DNA of 64,000 bases from Diphasiastrum complanatum (taxonomy: Eukaryota > Streptophyta > Lycopodiopsida > Lycopodiales > Lycopodiaceae), in the NCBI GenBank assembly GCA_029204225.1, contig CM055111.1, positions 12,962,697 through 13,026,696 of the forward strand, in the 5' to 3' direction. Shown in pieces: positions 32,440 through 43,091 of this stretch. The notes under the pieces were generated by a model. That model saw only the letters and a program-made list of their open reading frames with translations. It was not told where the DNA came from and did not search any database. Each line of letters begins with the position of its first letter. Position 1 is the stretch's first letter. Position numbers and translations under genes: made by a program.

Positions 32440-33184
32440 GTGGTCAAAGATATTGGGGCATCTCAACTACAAGTCATTGGAATCTCTACTAATAGGAATG
32501 TGAATTTGAGAGATGTTTTGGTCATTCCTTCCATTACTAAGAACCTTATTAGTGCCAGAGTCAACTACTTGATAAGGGATTCAAGGTGGAGTTTGGTGGT
32601 GATGCTTGTTTGATCAAGAGAGAAGATGAATTGATTGTAAGAGGGAAAAGACAAGGTAAATGGTTCAAACTTGATGCTTGTGTTGTTGCTAAGCAAGTTG
32701 GATGTATGGCAAAAGATCAAATGTCAATGTAAGATGTGTGGCACAAGAGATTGGGGCATCTCAACTGCAAGTCATTGGAGGTGATGGCAAAGAGGCAAGT
32801 TTTGTTTGGTCTTCCTAAATCTCTAACAAGCTTGAATCATGTTTGTGAGCATGTGCTTTATCAAAGTCACATAGTTTACCTTACAAGAGGTCTACATCAA
32901 GATCAAGTAAGCCTTTCCAACTTATGCATTCGGATATTCATGGTGTTACTATAATTAACAATGGAGGTGCTAAGATGTATGTGACTTTCATTGATGATTT
33001 TAGTAGATTTTGTTGGGTCTATCTACTAAAGAGCAAAGATGAGGTGTTTGATGTCTTTGTCAAGTTCAAGATTGCAAGGAGGTTCAATTTTCTACAAAGA
33101 TCAAGTGAGTTCAAAGTTGGAACCATGGAGAAATCATTTCACTTATATTCTATTTTTTTTCTTCATGTTCTAATTACATCTTGA
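32440..33184 (+). pseudogene. Scrambled copia pre-integrase and integrase N-terminus
   Basis: After gag, a 29-bp piece of the pre-integrase region (32455-32483) appears early and again in its proper place (32750-32778), a template-switch signature. The remaining sequence reads NLISARVNY-type run-up, WHKRLGHLNCKSLEVMAKRQ, HSDIHGVT and FIDDFSRFCWVYLLKSKDEV, then breaks off at about 33110 before the second catalytic Asp. Confidence 0.8.
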
Positions 33185-33361
33185 TGTGTAAAATTGATGT
33201 AAAAAATAGTGAAGCATCCAATTTGGACACTATTATCTATATCAATTATGAAAGTTACTATAAAACCATAAAAAGGAGGTCTATAATTAGGATGGAGATC
33301 ATTCTTAAGATGGATCAAAGTAGCGTGGTTAAATCTATGCTAAAACTAGTTGAAGAGGGAG
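33110..33361 (+). pseudogene. Tail of the shared copia 3' module (copy C) and polypurine tract
   Basis: After the break, CKIDVKNSEASNLDTIIYIN and MEIILKMDQSSVVKSM match the ends of the modules at 26600-26800 and 9819-9990. The last codons run into GAAGAGGGAG, which serves as polypurine tract before the 3' LTR at 33362. Confidence 0.75.
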
Positions 33362-34010
33362 TGTGAAAAATTGTCAACTAATTTGTTGGTTTATTGGCAT
33401 TTTTGGAGGCCAAAATGAAATATCAACTTAGAGATAGTTTAATATTTGTCAATATTAAGGGACTAAATAGTGTTTGTACTATTTTTGAGAAGTAGACAAG
33501 TGGATGAGGTCGGATTTGGACCCATTCTAATTGGCTAATTTTGGCACATTAGACTAGTATTTCTAGGTTTTTGACGAAGTTTCTAGAAGTTTTCAAATTA
33601 GGTCAAGTTTGTGGCAAGTGGCCAAATGACATTTTGGAAGCTATAAATAATTGTACTTGCATGGAGAAATAATCATCAAATTTTCTTTCTTTGTGGAGAA
33701 TTCATCTCTTGTATTTCTATGTCCACCTCATGTGTTTCTCTCATGATATCTTGGATTTATATGTGTAGAATGTTGATTTTATGATTGATCTAGCTCTCAC
33801 ACATGTGAAGTACAGTATTGTACTACTACTATAGGGACATGGATAGTACTAGGTCATCTCTAAGTGTTTATAATCAAATCTTTGTGCATTTCTAAGTTTT
33901 AGCATGCATAAAGTAGTGATTTCTATCTTCTAGTTATTTCTAGATGTGCAACCAAATTTGGCTAAAGATCATTGATGAACTAAATGTGTTTTGATCTCTG
34001 ATTTTTCACA
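33362..34010 (+). repeat. 3' LTR of the 30.8-34.0 kb element
   Basis: Mirrors the 5' LTR with the same TGTGAAAAA start and TTTTTCACA end. The CACGTG palindrome is damaged to CACATG at about 33800, a C-to-T type change on the other strand. Confidence 0.92.
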
Positions 34011-34730
34011 GTTTTGACCCAGAAACCATCAGTAATCACCTTGAACCCCTGTTTCAGATCCTTGATCTGACATTTCTTGTTGTTGAACTCTACCTTCAAC
34101 TTGTGATCTGTCATTGTACCAACAATAGACTTTTTATAAAGGCCAAGAACATACAAGACATTTTCAATTACCTTCACATGTCCATTAAGAAATTAAATAG
34201 GCATTGCACCAACTCCATGACTTTGGCACTCGTCACCATTTTCTTGTGCAATTCTATCTCCATCGTTGGTAAGCTCCAGCTTTTTGAACCATGACTTGTT
34301 GCCAGTCATGTTGTTTTTTGCTCCTGAATCCACGTACCAATGTGTGTGATCAATGGAAAGTTGTGATGCCAATGTCGTAGAAAATGTTGTACTTTGGTCT
34401 TCATTGTCACTGTCATGATCTTCTCTAGCAAGATTGGTCAATTGCTTCACCTTGCTCTTCTTAATATCTGTCTTCTTTTTGGGGAAATCCCTTGTCCAAT
34501 GTCCAAGCTTTTAGCAATAAAAATACTTGTCTTTCTTCTTCTTGCTTGATGAGGACCCTCGATCATCATCCTCTACATTTGATTTCTTGAAATTGTTCTT
34601 GTACTTGTGCTTCCCTTTAGCTAGCATTGCTTGATATTCCGATGAGGGTTGTCGAGATTTGTAAGTTGTAGAGACAAATTGCCCCAAAGAAATAAAGACT
34701 TTCCCAGCTTCAAACTCCATATAGACTTTG
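34011..34730 (-). mobile_element. Minus-strand copia, gag/protease part (left of a nested insertion)
   Basis: From 34730 down the minus strand gives a late gag segment (SRQPSSEYQAMLAKGKHKYK) and a Lys/Ser-rich linker. The zinc knuckle is degenerate: its first Cys is Tyr, a stop follows the second, and the last Cys is Phe. It then gives the protease WYVDSGAKNNMT and the pre-integrase run-up VIENVLYVLGLYKKSIVG, where the Leu-rich consensus is altered. It stops at the GTTTT duplication. The first part of gag is absent. It was one element with 30437-30798 before interruption. Confidence 0.75.
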
Positions 34731-34879
34731 ATGATATGAAACTATCAATGATCAAATATTATTTTTGGATATTGCATGAATTTATTACTTTAATGATTTG
34801 AGTATGTAGGTATTACTAGCTGTAGAACTCAGACCTATTGTGAGCCATATCTGATGGTATGGAAACTGACCTTTCTTTG

Positions 34880-35155
34880 AGGGTATGTGCAGGTACTTAT
34901 GAAAGTGCCTGAAGAACAAGAACAAGAATAAGAAGCCTTCTGGGCTTAAGAAGGTGTGTGCAGGTACTCATGAAAGTGCCTGAAGGACCAGGACAAGAAC
35001 AAGAGGCTTTCAAAGCTAAAGACTGTTTACAAGAGGAAGGCTTATTTCTAAGTCTATAATGAAGGCCCATAGGAGTCTATAATGAAGGCTCATAGGAGTT
35101 TATAAGGAAGGCTTAATACTAAGTCTATAACGAAGGCTCAGAGGAGTCTATAAAG
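34880..35155. repeat. Two adjoining minisatellites
   Basis: Two copies of an approximately 75-bp unit (34885-35030) contain GTGCAGGTACT and GAAAGTGCCTGAAG. They are followed by four to five copies of an approximately 27-bp unit with GTCTATAA and GAAGGC (35046-35150). No long coding frame spans them. Confidence 0.7.
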
Positions 35156-35604
35156 AACAGGACAAGGCCAAGGGTCTGATCACCCTATTGACCCTTTCCA
35201 CCATGATTGAGGATGGGCAACCTCTAGAAAAAAGTGCCAATGAAATAATGACTATTATGCAAAACAAGATGGACATATATTTTGGCTTTTCCTTAGGAAG
35301 ATTGCACTTGGGTGAATTCCCAAGTTGTGACCATGAAAAACTATATCTAAATAAAAGTCAAGATTAAACTTTGTACCACCTACCTCCCACCTACTTTGCC
35401 ACATGCATTCTAGGCTTTTTGACACCTAGAATGGGGCGCCCTCCTACACTCCTACTTCTCCATCCAACTCATCCTAATATCTCTCCCAAACTTGTACACC
35501 TCACCATTCACCCTCTCTAACTAATACACCTCATCCATGCACTCCACTTCACCTTAAGTCAAATTGGAGTGCACTTGAACTTCACACCTCACTCACTTTC
35601 GAAT

Positions 35605-36100
35605 GACTCCACGATTAGAGAGAAGTATGACACATTTGAATGTTTCAGAAACTTCAAAGCATTGATGGAAAACCAATTAGGTGTTCATGTTGGTAATGGT
35701 GTGTTTCCTTGGTCTAGTAAGAAGCAAGATACAGTTGCTCTTTCCACCATAGAAGCATAGTACAAAGCCCTATGTTTAACTACACAAGAAGCAGTTTGGT
35801 TAAGAAGAATGATGGAAGACATTGGAATCATGTAGAGTAAGCCTACTGTGATCAAGCGTGATAGCTAGAGTGCCATTTAGCTAGCCAAGAATCTTGTATT
35901 TCACGCACTCACGAAGCACATAGAGCATAAATATGATTTCTTTAGAGGGAAATTGTTATCTAGTGAAATAGATGTAGTCCATAGTAGAACAGAGGATCAA
36001 CTAGCAGCCATACTTACTAAAGCTTTAAGTATTGATAAATTTGAGTTTTTTAGAAAAAAAAAATCTTTGTAAGAAAGATAAAATAGGGCTTAGGGGAGAG
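35605..36100 (+). mobile_element. Copia RNase H and polypurine tract, fused to an integrase scrap
   Basis: A short integrase piece (KYDTFECF) is joined at about 35695 to RNase H. WSSKKQDTVALSTIEA is followed by a stop where Glu is expected. Then come AVWLRRMMEDIG, two more stops, LVFHALTKHIEHKYDFFRG and DQLAAILTKAL. The tract TAGGGGAGAG at 36091-36100 is the polypurine tract. RT is absent, so a large internal deletion fused integrase to RNase H. Confidence 0.8.
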
Positions 36101-36183
36101 TGTCGGATTAAGTAAGCCCGAGGTTATTTTATAGTTCTGTGACTAATTCTGATTTTAGTAGTATTTTATTCTTTTATAAGACT

Positions 36184-36186
<3 letters not shown>
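36101..36186 (+). repeat. Start of a 3' LTR (right end not found)
   Basis: TGTCGGATTAAG follows the polypurine tract, as an LTR should. The LTR runs into a (TG)n tract at 36187 and its end cannot be located in the next kilobase. Confidence 0.5.
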
Positions 36187-36229
<43 letters not shown>

Positions 36230-36237
36230 ATGTGTGT
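36187..36237. repeat. (TG)n microsatellite
   Basis: About 21 uninterrupted TG units, a CA step, and further TG units. Confidence 0.95.
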
Positions 36238-38020
36238 CAAGAAAATTGTACAAAACAAAACCAAAGGGCTAAGTATGTGCAATCATGAAAACAAGAAAAT
36301 ACTTTGTAAGCTCAAAAAGTAGACAAGCATCAAATACCACTCACTCTAGTCCTAAATAATAAGATATCACTAAAATCTAAGAACTACAAATCAAACCAAA
36401 AGTAAACAAGTAAACATTAAAAAGAGCTATAGATTTGTATCTTATATATTCTTTACATCAAAGCACCAAATTACATAGCATAGATTTTTATATTGTATGT
36501 CGATCTATAGTAGAGCAGAATAGATTTCCAGACTTCAAAGAGGTGTTAACCAACATCGTTGCATTGTAGCACCACGAGAATTAGGTTTCAAAAGGCGCAT
36601 CTAAAAAATTAATTAGAAATGAAGATCTCATTGGCAAGTTCTCTTTCTCCATTGTGGCTTGAGTTTTATGCCAAAAAGTGGTTGTGTTAAAACACAATGC
36701 CCTATATTAAAATGACATTCCAAGGAATCTATGTGATGTAATTGCACTGGTTCCATAAAAAATACATGTAACAAAACTACTACATTCTAATGTGTTCCTA
36801 CTATGCATTGCATATAGTTGCAGTTGCAAGATCCCAAGCTGTGTCAAGGGATAACATTATCTTCAAAATGAAGGGCTCATAAGGTCCACTACATGCTTTC
36901 ATTGATTTTCACTTGTAAATATCCAAATGCTCATTATAAACTCGTGCATAATTTACACTTGCACTTTTTAACCAGCAAACACATAAGCCAAGTGGCAACC
37001 ACTGTCAACTCATGGCCATCTTCTATCCTTCATTGACTATAGTACTACACCCTTGAAGCTTTACTTATTTGAAGATCTCAGCATTTTACCCAAAGCCTTT
37101 CAGGTAGAAAATTTGTTTATTCAATGAATTGAATTTTTTGTTTTTGTTTTTGTGATAAAATTTAGCACATTAGCCTTTATATAAATACACGGAAGCTTAC
37201 ATGAAGCCAATGTTCATGCAAGAGACTTGCACCTATTCTTCGCATTAGTTACATGTCTTGAAATCAAATTCTGGTATTCCTATTTCGCCATAATACCATC
37301 AGAATCACTTTGGGAGAGCCAGCGTTTCTTCGCTGTTGATTGATATATCAGCTACCTACCTTTGTTCTTGGACAACAAATGGCTTGTCTGTAGTTTGTGT
37401 GTGTAAATCCTCTGAGAAAGGACTGGAAATTTAGTGGGTTTTGTCTGCAATCATGTTTTAGTGCTTTCAGTGGTTTTAGTTGGTTTGCCTTGAGAGTTAA
37501 GGTTTAGGGGCTTGAGTTTGTGATGCCTCTACAGAAGTGATTTGAATTCACTTTGTGTTTTTAAGCTGTCGTTGAGCTTCTCGGAAGTACAGCGCTGTCG
37601 TAGCTACAAAAACACAGACCCCAATTTCTCCAAAAAAAAGCTGGGCTTGCTTGCAGAAAATCTATCCTACTTCAACCTTTCAAATCTGGGAAATTCTGCC
37701 TTCGAGAACAACGTTGGCCCTCCTGAGGCTAGAGCGCTGGTTACTGTTGGAAAGATCAGCAGAACTCTTCTATATTTCGATGGCTGTGAGAAAGGTGTTC
37801 TGATCATGCATGGATCAACTGTGATGTGAATTTTGCCAGTTGCTAAGGAATTTATCTACTGACCTGTTGTTGCTGTGAAGGCCATCGCTGTTGTTTGAAC
37901 TTGCATAGTCCATTGAAGATCCTTCATGCGAGCAGTACAGAGCTATGGTTTGAGAGCAGTACAATGTGAGTGCTTGACCTTTTGGGAAATAAAAGTGAAG
38001 ATTCCCTAAAGATCGAGTGC
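36238..38020. other. AT-rich stretch without a recognised gene
   Basis: No retroelement motif or convincing exon was seen. Open frames at 37542-37829 and nearby lack known motifs. Confidence 0.45.
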
Positions 38021-38041
38021 TCACTTTCTCAAGCAATTATC

Positions 38042-38181
38042 GTTTTTGCATAGCTTTTTTCAATAAGCTTGTCCTTGCTTTGCCTTTTGGTTTATGTTTG
38101 TGCATACCTGTTATTGCTTCAAAGCTTAGGTCTTCATTTTTGCATAGCTTTTTGAGAAAGCTTGTTCTTGCTTTGCCTTCA
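38042..38181. repeat. Spaced direct repeat
   Basis: TTTTTGCATAGCTTTTT followed by AAGCTTGT and CTTGCTTTGCCTT occurs at 38043-38087 and again at 38138-38181, with few changes. Confidence 0.8.
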
Positions 38182-38339
38182 GCCTTCTCACTGTGCAATG
38201 TGTAAAGTTTTTGCTGCACAGTTTTTGTCAGATAACATGTGTCTGCTTTGATTGCATGTCCACAATGCGAATTATCTCCTGGGGATTGGAAGCATCCCTC
38301 GCTTATGCAACCATCTTTTCTACAGCCGACATACTCTCT

Positions 38340-40650
38340 TTCTCTGCCAATATGGTTCCTCAAAATTCTTCTCTTCCTCTGACCCACGGATTTCATTCCT
38401 CTGTTCATCGTGGAGAAAAGAGACCTGCTTCACCTTCAAACCAACCTCCACGTGCTTTCCCTTCATGCGCACGTCGTGAAGCTCACTGTTATGTTGCAGA
38501 TTCCTTGCTTGTGTTCGTCGGCCAGGTGGCGCCATACTGCCCACCCCATCTTCTCCACCACGTTTCTTTTTGTCTTGCAGTTTCTCAAGTTTCTTCGTCT
38601 TCCTCTTCTCACCTCTGTGTTCCATGTGCAGGTTGTGGTCGTCTTTATGTGGAAGGTGCCGATCCTTCTCGCCATCAAAACTCTTGCTCTGCTTTTCGTT
38701 AGCATCTTGTCTTAACCAATGCCGACCTTGCACCTATTAGGTTTTCCTCGTCCTCGTCTTTATGCACTCATACCCTTTGCCTTGTGTTTGGACGTCCAAA
38801 GAGCTTTGTCCTTACCTTTGTCTCGTTTGGCTTTCAACCCTTCTGATACCACAGCTTGGCATGCATGTTTGCGCTTTCCTCTCTGGTGTTTGTCTTTGTT
38901 TCCTCGAGGTGGTGATGCTGGTCATTGGGAATCTTGCAACAAGATTCGTCGCTTTTTGTCAGGAGATTGAGAAAATTTGCAAAAAGAGCATTTCCTTCAG
39001 TGTCAAATGCTCAGCAGGATTTTATTTTAGATGGTATTTATGTACCACATATTCATTGGCGGTTGGGTCGTTGTGTTTTACTTGAGCAAGCGGGTGAATA
39101 TTCTCGTGCAGCCCATGCTCTAGCTCCTATGAGTCCAACAACTTATTCATCTGCCACCATTCAGGCCTTGGAGCTTCCTCATCCACCGAAAATGATAGTC
39201 TTCTCTCTTTTGTTGAGGACTTTGAACTTGATTCTAATCTCCAGCTCTCGGAATCCCATTTACTCAATGCTTTTCTAGGAAATCCTCATTTGTCAACTGG
39301 GGGTCCGTCTGGTATGGTTTTCGAGCAACTTCATGACTATTTTTCCCATGATTCTGCTAGCGGGCTTGGTTTGCTCTTTCAAGTCTGTCCCTCAGTAGCG
39401 CACGTGTGCATATTCCTTTTTCTATTGCTTGCATTTTTGGCGCTGCTCGTTTGATAGCTTTGGATAAGCTTGGCAGTGGTGTACGTCTGATTGTTGTTGG
39501 AGAGGTTTTATACATATTGGTTTCTCGGGCCCTTCCTCTTCAGCTTCGTGACAACTTTCATGACCACTTCTTTCCTTATCAACTTGGTTGTGCTACTCCT
39601 GGCGGTTGTGAGACAGTTGCATGCTACCTTGGATCTGCATCTAGATTGGATTGTCTTACAAGTGGATGTTTCTAATGCTTTCAATTCTGTTTCTCAAGGG
39701 GCCATTTTCCAAGAATTTTGTGTAGCTCATGGTCAACTTGCTTAGCTCGTTCCATTTGTTTGCTCTTTTTATTCCATGGACGTGCCTTTATATTTCACTC
39801 ATGTTTCTCGATCAAGTGATGTTTAGTTATCCCTTCTGTTGATGGTACCAAGCAAAGTGACCCCTTGGGTGGTCCTCTTTTTGCTTTGGCATACTTTCGA
39901 GCATTGAGAGGTTCTTCTACTGCTTTTCCATCTTGTTTGTTTCTCTATATTGTTGATGAGACTCATATTGTGGTATCTGCTAACGATGTCATTCCAACTT
40001 TCCTACATTTCTCTCAACAACTCTCTCAACTTTGGGTCTCACTGTGAATCCCTCTAAGTGTGTCGCTCGGTCTCTCAGGGCCTCCCTCCTTTGCTCCCTT
40101 TACCTGCAATTTTCAATACTCCAGTTGGTGGGATTCGAGTGTTCGGTATCTCTATGGACACCTCTAACTTTGTGGCTTCTTCTTTGCAAGACAATTTGGA
40201 TGTGCATGTTCGCCACATTGATTTGCTTCCAAAGCTTGGCAATGCTTAAGTTGCTCTAGGGATTCTCACCCAATGCTTTCTCTACGACCAAGTTATATTC
40301 TGCGATGTGTTTTTCCCTCTCCATATGTTTTGGCTTTGTTGTAGGTTTTCGATAATACTTCATCAGATGTTCTGGGTCGCTTGATGGGTCCAAGAACCTT
40401 TCACATTCCGGATGGCCAGTTCAGTAAGTGAAAAGTCTCTCTTCTTGCTTCTTCTTGAGGTGTTGGTCTTATGTGCACATCTTCCATTGGTCTAGCTGCT
40501 TTTCTAGGGAGTTGGGCCCTTGTTGTCTCTACACTTATCTCGGTTTTAGCAAGCTTGGCAACTCACAGTCGTCTCAATGTTGGCTTGACTCGCACAAGGG
40601 GATTCGCACCCTTGGGGATGTCGTTGTTGCTGATTCTTTGCGGAGGTATT
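38340..40650 (+). pseudogene. Zinc-finger reverse transcriptase pseudogene (non-LTR-like)
   Basis: A forward series of collinear fragments in changing frames. An N-terminal CX2CX12HX3C zinc finger (Cys codons 38625 and 38634) precedes RKFAKRAFPSVSNAQQDF and YVPHIHWRLGRCVLLEQAGE (38960-39100). Then come RT blocks: FGAARLIALDKLGSGVRLIV, YQLGCATPGGCETV, LQVDVSNAFNSVSQGAIF (first catalytic Asp), GGPLFALAYFRALRG and YIVDETHIV, where the usual Asp-Asp pair is Asp-Glu. LTVNPSKC, VGGIRVFGISMDTSNF and DLLPKLGNA follow. At least five frame changes and stops show it is dead. Base composition is GC-richer than the flanks. No endonuclease, LTR or RNase H is visible. Similar RT proteins, I believe, occur in non-seed plants. 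Confidence 0.7.
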
Positions 40651-40655
40651 GCTTG

Positions 40656-41340
40656 TGAATGTTTCACACGTGTGAAGACCTGCCCAACACCCACAATGAT
40701 CTTCTAAGGTAATTTGTGATTGCACTACATGAAGAAACTAAGTTCCCAACATGCTTTTAGAGAGAGAAAATGAGTGAGCCCTCAAGTAGAGAGAGAATAT
40801 GAGAAAAAACACTGTGTATCACATAGATTGCTTCACAAAAACTTCTATGTACAATAAGAGAGCTCTTCCATATAGTACTAACACGAGATCTAGCATGAGA
40901 TAATGCTCTAGAATGATTGGACCCCATTTATTGTCTTTCTTCTTCATGATTGGACCCCTAGATTTGCACCTCTCATCATGATTAGACCTCATGATTTCCA
41001 CAATTTGATTGGGCCTCATGATGTGCACCTCTAAACATGATTGGTCCACATGTAATGCACCTCTTACAGTGATTGGCCTTGTGATCTATGCCCTAACATC
41101 ATGTGACAAATGTCACTATCTCACCAAATCTCAAGTTTAAGGCCTATTGACTATTCAAACTCAACATAAATGAACTAAAATGTTCAGGCCTACCCTTCAC
41201 ACGTGGGAACATACTCCACACATGTGAGATTGACATATGTACATGAAAGTATAAACTAATCAAACTAGATTTTGCAAAATCTTCACACTCAAAATTTAGC
41301 TTGATTATTGTGCTAGTTTCCTCCAAAACTTAAGTAGCTG
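40656..41340 (-). repeat. 3' LTR of a minus-strand copia (edges approximate)
   Basis: Starts TGAATGTTTCACACGTGTGAAG, of which TTCACACGTGTGAA is a palindrome at 40663-40676, and resembles 2605-2900 in order of blocks. A second, damaged palindrome lies at 41196. The interval 40900-41100 has four to five copies of a motif with TGATTGGACC and CATGAT about every 35-40 bp. The inner edge is taken from where the copia 3' module begins. Confidence 0.5.
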
Positions 41341-43091
41341 AGAATAGCTACTCAAGTCAATCCTTTGGCCTGAAACTGATGAGAAAACCAGCCAATAAGT
41401 CTGAAATTTCAGCAAGGTCACCATAGCCAAGACAAGAATTCCTTGATTGAAAGCCATCTCCAAGCATCAAGAAAAGCTTTCTCCCATTTGAGGACTTTTG
41501 CCATTGATTTCTTCCATCTTTGAAGAGCATGATTGATCCAAAAGCTCCTCCTCCTTGAAAATAGATGCAACTCCATAAGGAAATCAAGAGTCCTCCTTGA
41601 CTCAAAAGGATCACAAAGATCCAGCATCATGTTACCAAGATCTTGAGAATTAGGCACATCAAGATTGGCAAAACTATGCATGCTATAAGAACAAAGTTTG
41701 CATCATATCTCCATGCTTGATTACCATGCTAATCTCAGATGTAATGAGGCTAAATACTTCATTATGGAAATAAGTGTCCTTAGAGGATGATTCACTTACT
41801 CTCATAAAGAGTTTACAATTTGTCTCAACACATGAAACAAGATAAACTTTCACACTATGAGTGAACAAATCACTCTTGCTCTTGCAAGACTCGAGAACAT
41901 TTTTGATAAGATAACCATTTTCTTTGTAATTGATCTAAAATTGATTTTAAACCATTAAGAACATCAACTATGTTCTCAAGAGAGACATCATACTCAACTA
42001 GCATGGTTTACTCCAACTTTGAGATACAAGAGTCTCGCTAAAGCAAATTGATTCATCAAATGACATAAGAGAAGCAAGCATGAGATGTATACCACTTGAA
42101 ATGTGATCCTCTTTCTCTTGAAATGTGAGCCATATAGGCTCAACCATGTCTCTTGAGATTCTTCTTGGAATCATAACTTCATAATAAGGACTCTCCTCCT
42201 CAATCCTTGGCACACTTGAACCTTGAGATAGCCCCTCAAGATCATCTTCTTGGTGCTCCTCCTTGATCCTTGAAGTCTCCTTGATACCACCACCATTTGC
42301 AACACTTTCAATCGCATAAAAAAAATCATTCTGATGTGAACATAAGAGTCATCATCCACGGAATTGAGATTTGAGTGCTCCATCCTCTCCTCTTGAGAAA
42401 TGAGCTCTCCCTTGGCTTCCTTCACTTCCAGCATGTGATTAGTTCTCAGATAAATATTAAGCTTGATGAGCCTACCATCTCTAATCCCTTTTGCAATGAC
42501 TTTCCCTCCTTTGATAATAAAGCAAACATCGCAATCAAACTTGACAATACATCCTTTGTCAACTAGTTGACTAACACTCAACATATTTCTAGAAAATGAA
42601 GGGACATACAACACATTTTCAAGCTTTGTTCCTTGATTCAAGCCAAATAGGACAGGCTCCTATTCCATGAATCTCATATTCAACACCATTTGAAACAGGA
42701 ATGGACTCCTTAGAACTTGAATATGATGTGAATGAAGAACTATACTCACTTTTGCAAGTAATACATGACTTTGTCCCAATATCAATCCACCAAGGATTTT
42801 CTCCCATAGAAATTGTTGGTGCATCCATGCACGCCATGAGAGACTCCTCCTCAATAAAGCCATCTCCATCTTGATTGCTACAACATACTTGCCTTTCCTT
42901 TTGCTTTCCTTCATCCTTTTCCATCTTGTAGCACTTGAAGGCCAAATACCCCATCTTGCCGCAATAGTAACACCTTGGACCTTCCATTTGCCTCCATTGA
43001 TGCCATGATGAGAAAATACTTGTACACAAAGTTCAAACTTGTGAAATGACTCTTCAAACAAGATACTAGATGAAACAAGACAAATTTTCAT
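41341..43091 (-). mobile_element. Minus-strand copia: zinc knuckle, protease, pre-integrase and 3' module
   Basis: Minus-strand order: zinc knuckle CYYCGKMGYLAFKC (43.0 kb; the His of CX4H is Tyr); protease NPWWIDIGTKSCIT with Asp-Ser-Gly changed to Asp-Ile-Gly; EIHGIGACPIWL; VLYVPSFSRNMLSVSQLVDK and SKVIAKG-like pre-integrase sequence to about 42400. Then comes sequence without integrase or RT. The piece 41681-41357 (LDLCDPFESRRTLDF, LISLWSCIYFQGGGA) parallels parts of the 3' module at 10835-11225 and 10100-10200. This is a fourth member of the RT-less subfamily or a close relative. Its gag N-terminus and 5' LTR are missing. Confidence 0.7.

Larger units (their letters stand above)
30799..34010 (+). 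mobile_element. Complete small non-autonomous copia-type LTR element
   Basis: The element is bounded by 651-bp and 649-bp LTRs with a 9-bp terminal inverted repeat TGTGAAAAA/TTTTTCACA and by a perfect 5-bp target duplication GTTTT (30794-30798, 34011-34015). Its primer binding site is at 31450 and a purine-rich tract precedes the 3' LTR at about 33350-33360. The 1.9-kb internal region has a gag with most of its N-terminus deleted, scrambled pre-integrase and integrase pieces, and the tail of the shared 3' module. It has no RT or RNase H, and is a deletion derivative moved by enzymes of relatives. It is inserted in the pre-integrase coding region of a minus-strand copia. Confidence 0.92.

Noticed and set aside
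34880-35155. CRISPR-like array
   Set aside because: The units are adjoining minisatellite repeats without spacers, in a plant nuclear context.
36187-36237. Possible regulatory CT/TG element
   Set aside because: It is a simple (TG)n microsatellite with no supporting context.
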